This document shows, piece by piece, positions 61,697-64,000 of a stretch of DNA of 64,000 nucleotides; position 1 is the first letter of the stretch; the number at the start of each line of letters is the position of its first letter. The position numbers and the translations under genes were made by a program. Source of the stretch: Ceratothoa steindachneri (taxonomy: Eukaryota > Arthropoda > Malacostraca > Isopoda > Cymothoidae); NCBI GenBank assembly GCA_963969495.1, contig OZ018324.1:159615758-159679757 (forward strand), in the 5' to 3' direction. The notes under the pieces were generated by a model. It ran no database searches and was not told the origin of the DNA. It was given only the letters and a program-made list of their open reading frames with translations.

Positions 61697-63870
61697 GCCT
61701 CGACCAAAAGATGGGCGTCAGATCGACAATTTGGATCCCCACGAGTCTCTAACCATCGAGAAAAGCCGTGCAAATTAGGTTGATATCTCTCGAGCCGTCG
61801 ATGGATGAGGAAAGTTTTGAAAATATCACTGGCCGGGCCAAATGATGCCCCTCCCACCTCCTTCCACTATCTAGGCCTAGTCAAGTTGAAACCTCCCCCT
61901 GTATGTTTAGGGATGTTCCTACCTCACTATCGTGGTCTAGTGATGTTACCGCCTCATGCTAGGCCTAGTGATGATCTCACTTAGCTACGCTGAGTAATAT
62001 TAGAGGGCAACTCGTATTTGCACCTCACTCGCTTGGCCTAATCATATTTCAACTCGTCCCCTAGGCCTAGTGAAATTCCAACTTCACAAGTAGGGCAAAG
62101 TGATATTCCCACCTCACTAACTAAGTCTGGTGATGATGTAATGTTCATACCAGGCAAACTAAACGCGCCAACGTTCTCACCTCACTGGCTAAGCCGCGCA
62201 AGGTTTCTTATTGTCGCATGAAATATGGCGACGGTGAATATGGTGTTTTACAGTGAACTGACGGTGATTCAGAATTCATTTTCCCTAAGGCCGATTCCTA
62301 TGATATAATCAAACCTAACGTGACACCTCCTAAGGTCCTTTATCCACCCAGGCCTGAAAACGTATTACCTGACAAAATTCTGTGCCCAACAAACAATACT
62401 GATTCAGACCCATTAATGCATTTATAAACGTTGGGACCACGTATGCCCAATGGTTAAATTACTATTAATCATTATGTTTTTGTGAATATGTGAATATATT
62501 TAATTCATGGGTATATCATATATGCCCCAGAGAGAACTTGCTTGGCGACACCTATACCTCTGAATGGAGATTTTGCCAGAATTTCTGGTTCCGTGGCATT
62601 TGTTTATAATCTTTTTTCTTACCTTGGCCTTTTTACCAAATACAACGGTAAGGATTTATTATAATCAAGAGGAATGTACATTAAACATGTATATAGTCAC
62701 AATTTGTTTTTATGACTATGAAATATATATATATACATATATAAATATATATTATGTAATTGGTGTAAATATCAATTCTCATTAAATATTTTATATACGC
62801 TATCATTAATACCAACTGAAATGTATTAAGTTACCAATTTGCTGGTCATTTAATTAAAAAAGATATTGCAATTTTAAATATATCTTTAAACAATAGTGAT
62901 TAGGATTTTTAAGTTAATATTTCGAAATCAACATTTTTTGCCTAAATGCATTTGAACATTTATTGTAAATGCTTCTCAACAAAGATAAAACAGGGTATAT
63001 ATGAAATGCTTTCGTAAAACTCCGTGAAGGATTAAAACAAATGAAAATATATTTTACACCGATAGTAAGAAAGTACAATGTTTGCTGTAGCTTTGTAACT
63101 AATGTAACTGTACTATGTATCAACTTAGTTAAATTAATTTCAATGCCAAAGAGCCTCCATGATTTATAATTTGTTTATTTTTTATTTTATAATTTAAAGC
63201 CGGTGATAATTATGATGTGCTTTCAAGCTCCTGCTGGACTCTGCAATTCGAATTTAAATTTTGTCAAATGAGAAAAAATGCGATATTTTACTTTTTGACT
63301 AGCATTTTCCTTTAGCATGTGAGGCGATGGATCTTTTGCTTGTGTTATTAGTGTTTTGCTTAATGGTTTCTGTCTATAAAGAAATTTACCACTTGATCTA
63401 TCACCAAAGAACGATTTCAGATGTTACTTAATTTTTTTTTTAAGAAAGCTTGTCTCTATATACATGAAATGTAGCTTTTGTAAATATGGCGTAGAATGGT
63501 CGTTGTAGTATAAAGATGTAATCATATTTCCTATTATTTCGTTGTTTCTAAATCACCTTGTGGTTTTATTTTTCCATTTTGGTTTTGGCGTGGGTTTTAA
63601 AAGGGTCTATACTAATGAAGATTTTAAAATTTTATTACCAATTTGCACATGAAGTCGGTTTCATAGGTCAGTAGCCATTTTGCAAAGTTCTGTTTTGTTT
63701 GATTTACATCTCCAGTTAAATTGGTAAAGGATTACCTCTGTGGTACTAAGATTACCAATTTTCTGAATCGTAATTTTGTTATAATCTTGAAACCAGAAAA
63801 GTTTCCCTTTTTTTCAGTCATATTTATTTACGTTTTTAATATATTGAATATAATTGTAAATAAAATGTAA
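61697..63870 (+). other. probable RUNX 3' UTR and flank
   Basis: Downstream of the stop are a GC-richer tandem repeat (61850-62210), then AT-rich unique-looking sequence. AATAAA at 63859-63864 is a possible polyadenylation signal. TGTAAATA, the Pumilio-type motif, occurs at 63479-63486 and 63855-63862. None of this proves the transcript end. The remaining bases to 64000 show nothing. Confidence 0.35.
61850..62210 (+). repeat. degenerate ~30-36-bp tandem repeat after the RUNX stop
   Basis: Units carry CTAGGCCTAGTGATATT-like and CACCTCACT-like halves; about nine occurrences are visible (for example CTAGGCCTAGT near 61871, 61961 and 62062). The array lies about 150 bases past the stop codon. 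Confidence 0.8.
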
Positions 63871-64000
63871 AGCTGAGAATTTTTCTTCGATACCTAAAAA
63901 TCTGATATTAATTAACATTTCTTTTTATGTTATTTAACACTGTAAATTGTATAGCCACTCGAAAGTGCTAGTTTTGAGCATTCCTGACAAGACAAAGTTT

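Overview
The window is eukaryotic, very probably arthropod, nuclear DNA. It is AT-rich, genes have long spliceosomal introns, and it is full of (TA)n microsatellites, degenerate minisatellites, decayed Tc1/mariner DNA transposons, non-LTR retrotransposon relics and tRNA-headed SINE-like repeats. A malacostracan crustacean would fit, but that is impression rather than proof. There are no prokaryotic operons, CRISPR arrays or phage genes.

Only one gene looks intact: a RUNX (Runt-domain) transcription factor on the + strand. It can be assembled from five exons at 34871-35243, 46803-46916, 53207-53338, 60000-60200 and 61257-61696. All four introns have GT-AG ends and phase 1. The joined length is 1260 nt, giving a 419-residue protein with a Runt domain near residues 43-162 and a C-terminal VWRPY Groucho/TLE-binding motif. 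The DNA-contact residues are kept, but the strand expected to contact CBF-beta has drifted.

Region by region: 1-5 kb holds pyrimidine-rich and 24-bp tandem repeats plus two transposase relics. 5.4-9 kb holds a SINE copy, a LINE scrap and mariner copy 1. 9.3-11.3 kb is a long-TIR Tc1-like element with a nested insertion. 11.5-13.8 kb is a LINE followed by SINE copy 2. 14.6-15.2 kb is a degenerate tandem array. 16.5-19.3 kb is a run of hairpin repeat, mariner copy 2, (TA)n and a second Tc1-like element. 21.2-22.9 kb is a broken copy of a multi-copy arthropod gene family, followed by an inverted Tc1-like relic. 27-30.4 kb is a GT-rich degenerate minisatellite split by a 57-bp tandem array, a LINE fragment and SINE copy 3. 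33.5-61.7 kb is the RUNX locus; its introns carry microsatellites, minisatellites, an imperfect palindrome, an inverted pair of ~0.3-0.4 kb repeats and an antisense pseudogene. 61.7-64 kb is its likely 3' UTR and downstream flank, beginning with another minisatellite.

No convincing new biological system is visible. The strongest leads are the diverged CBF-beta-contact strand of the Runt domain, the short upstream ORF whose stop overlaps the RUNX start, the intronic palindrome, and the repeat-in-repeat insertions that record transposition history.
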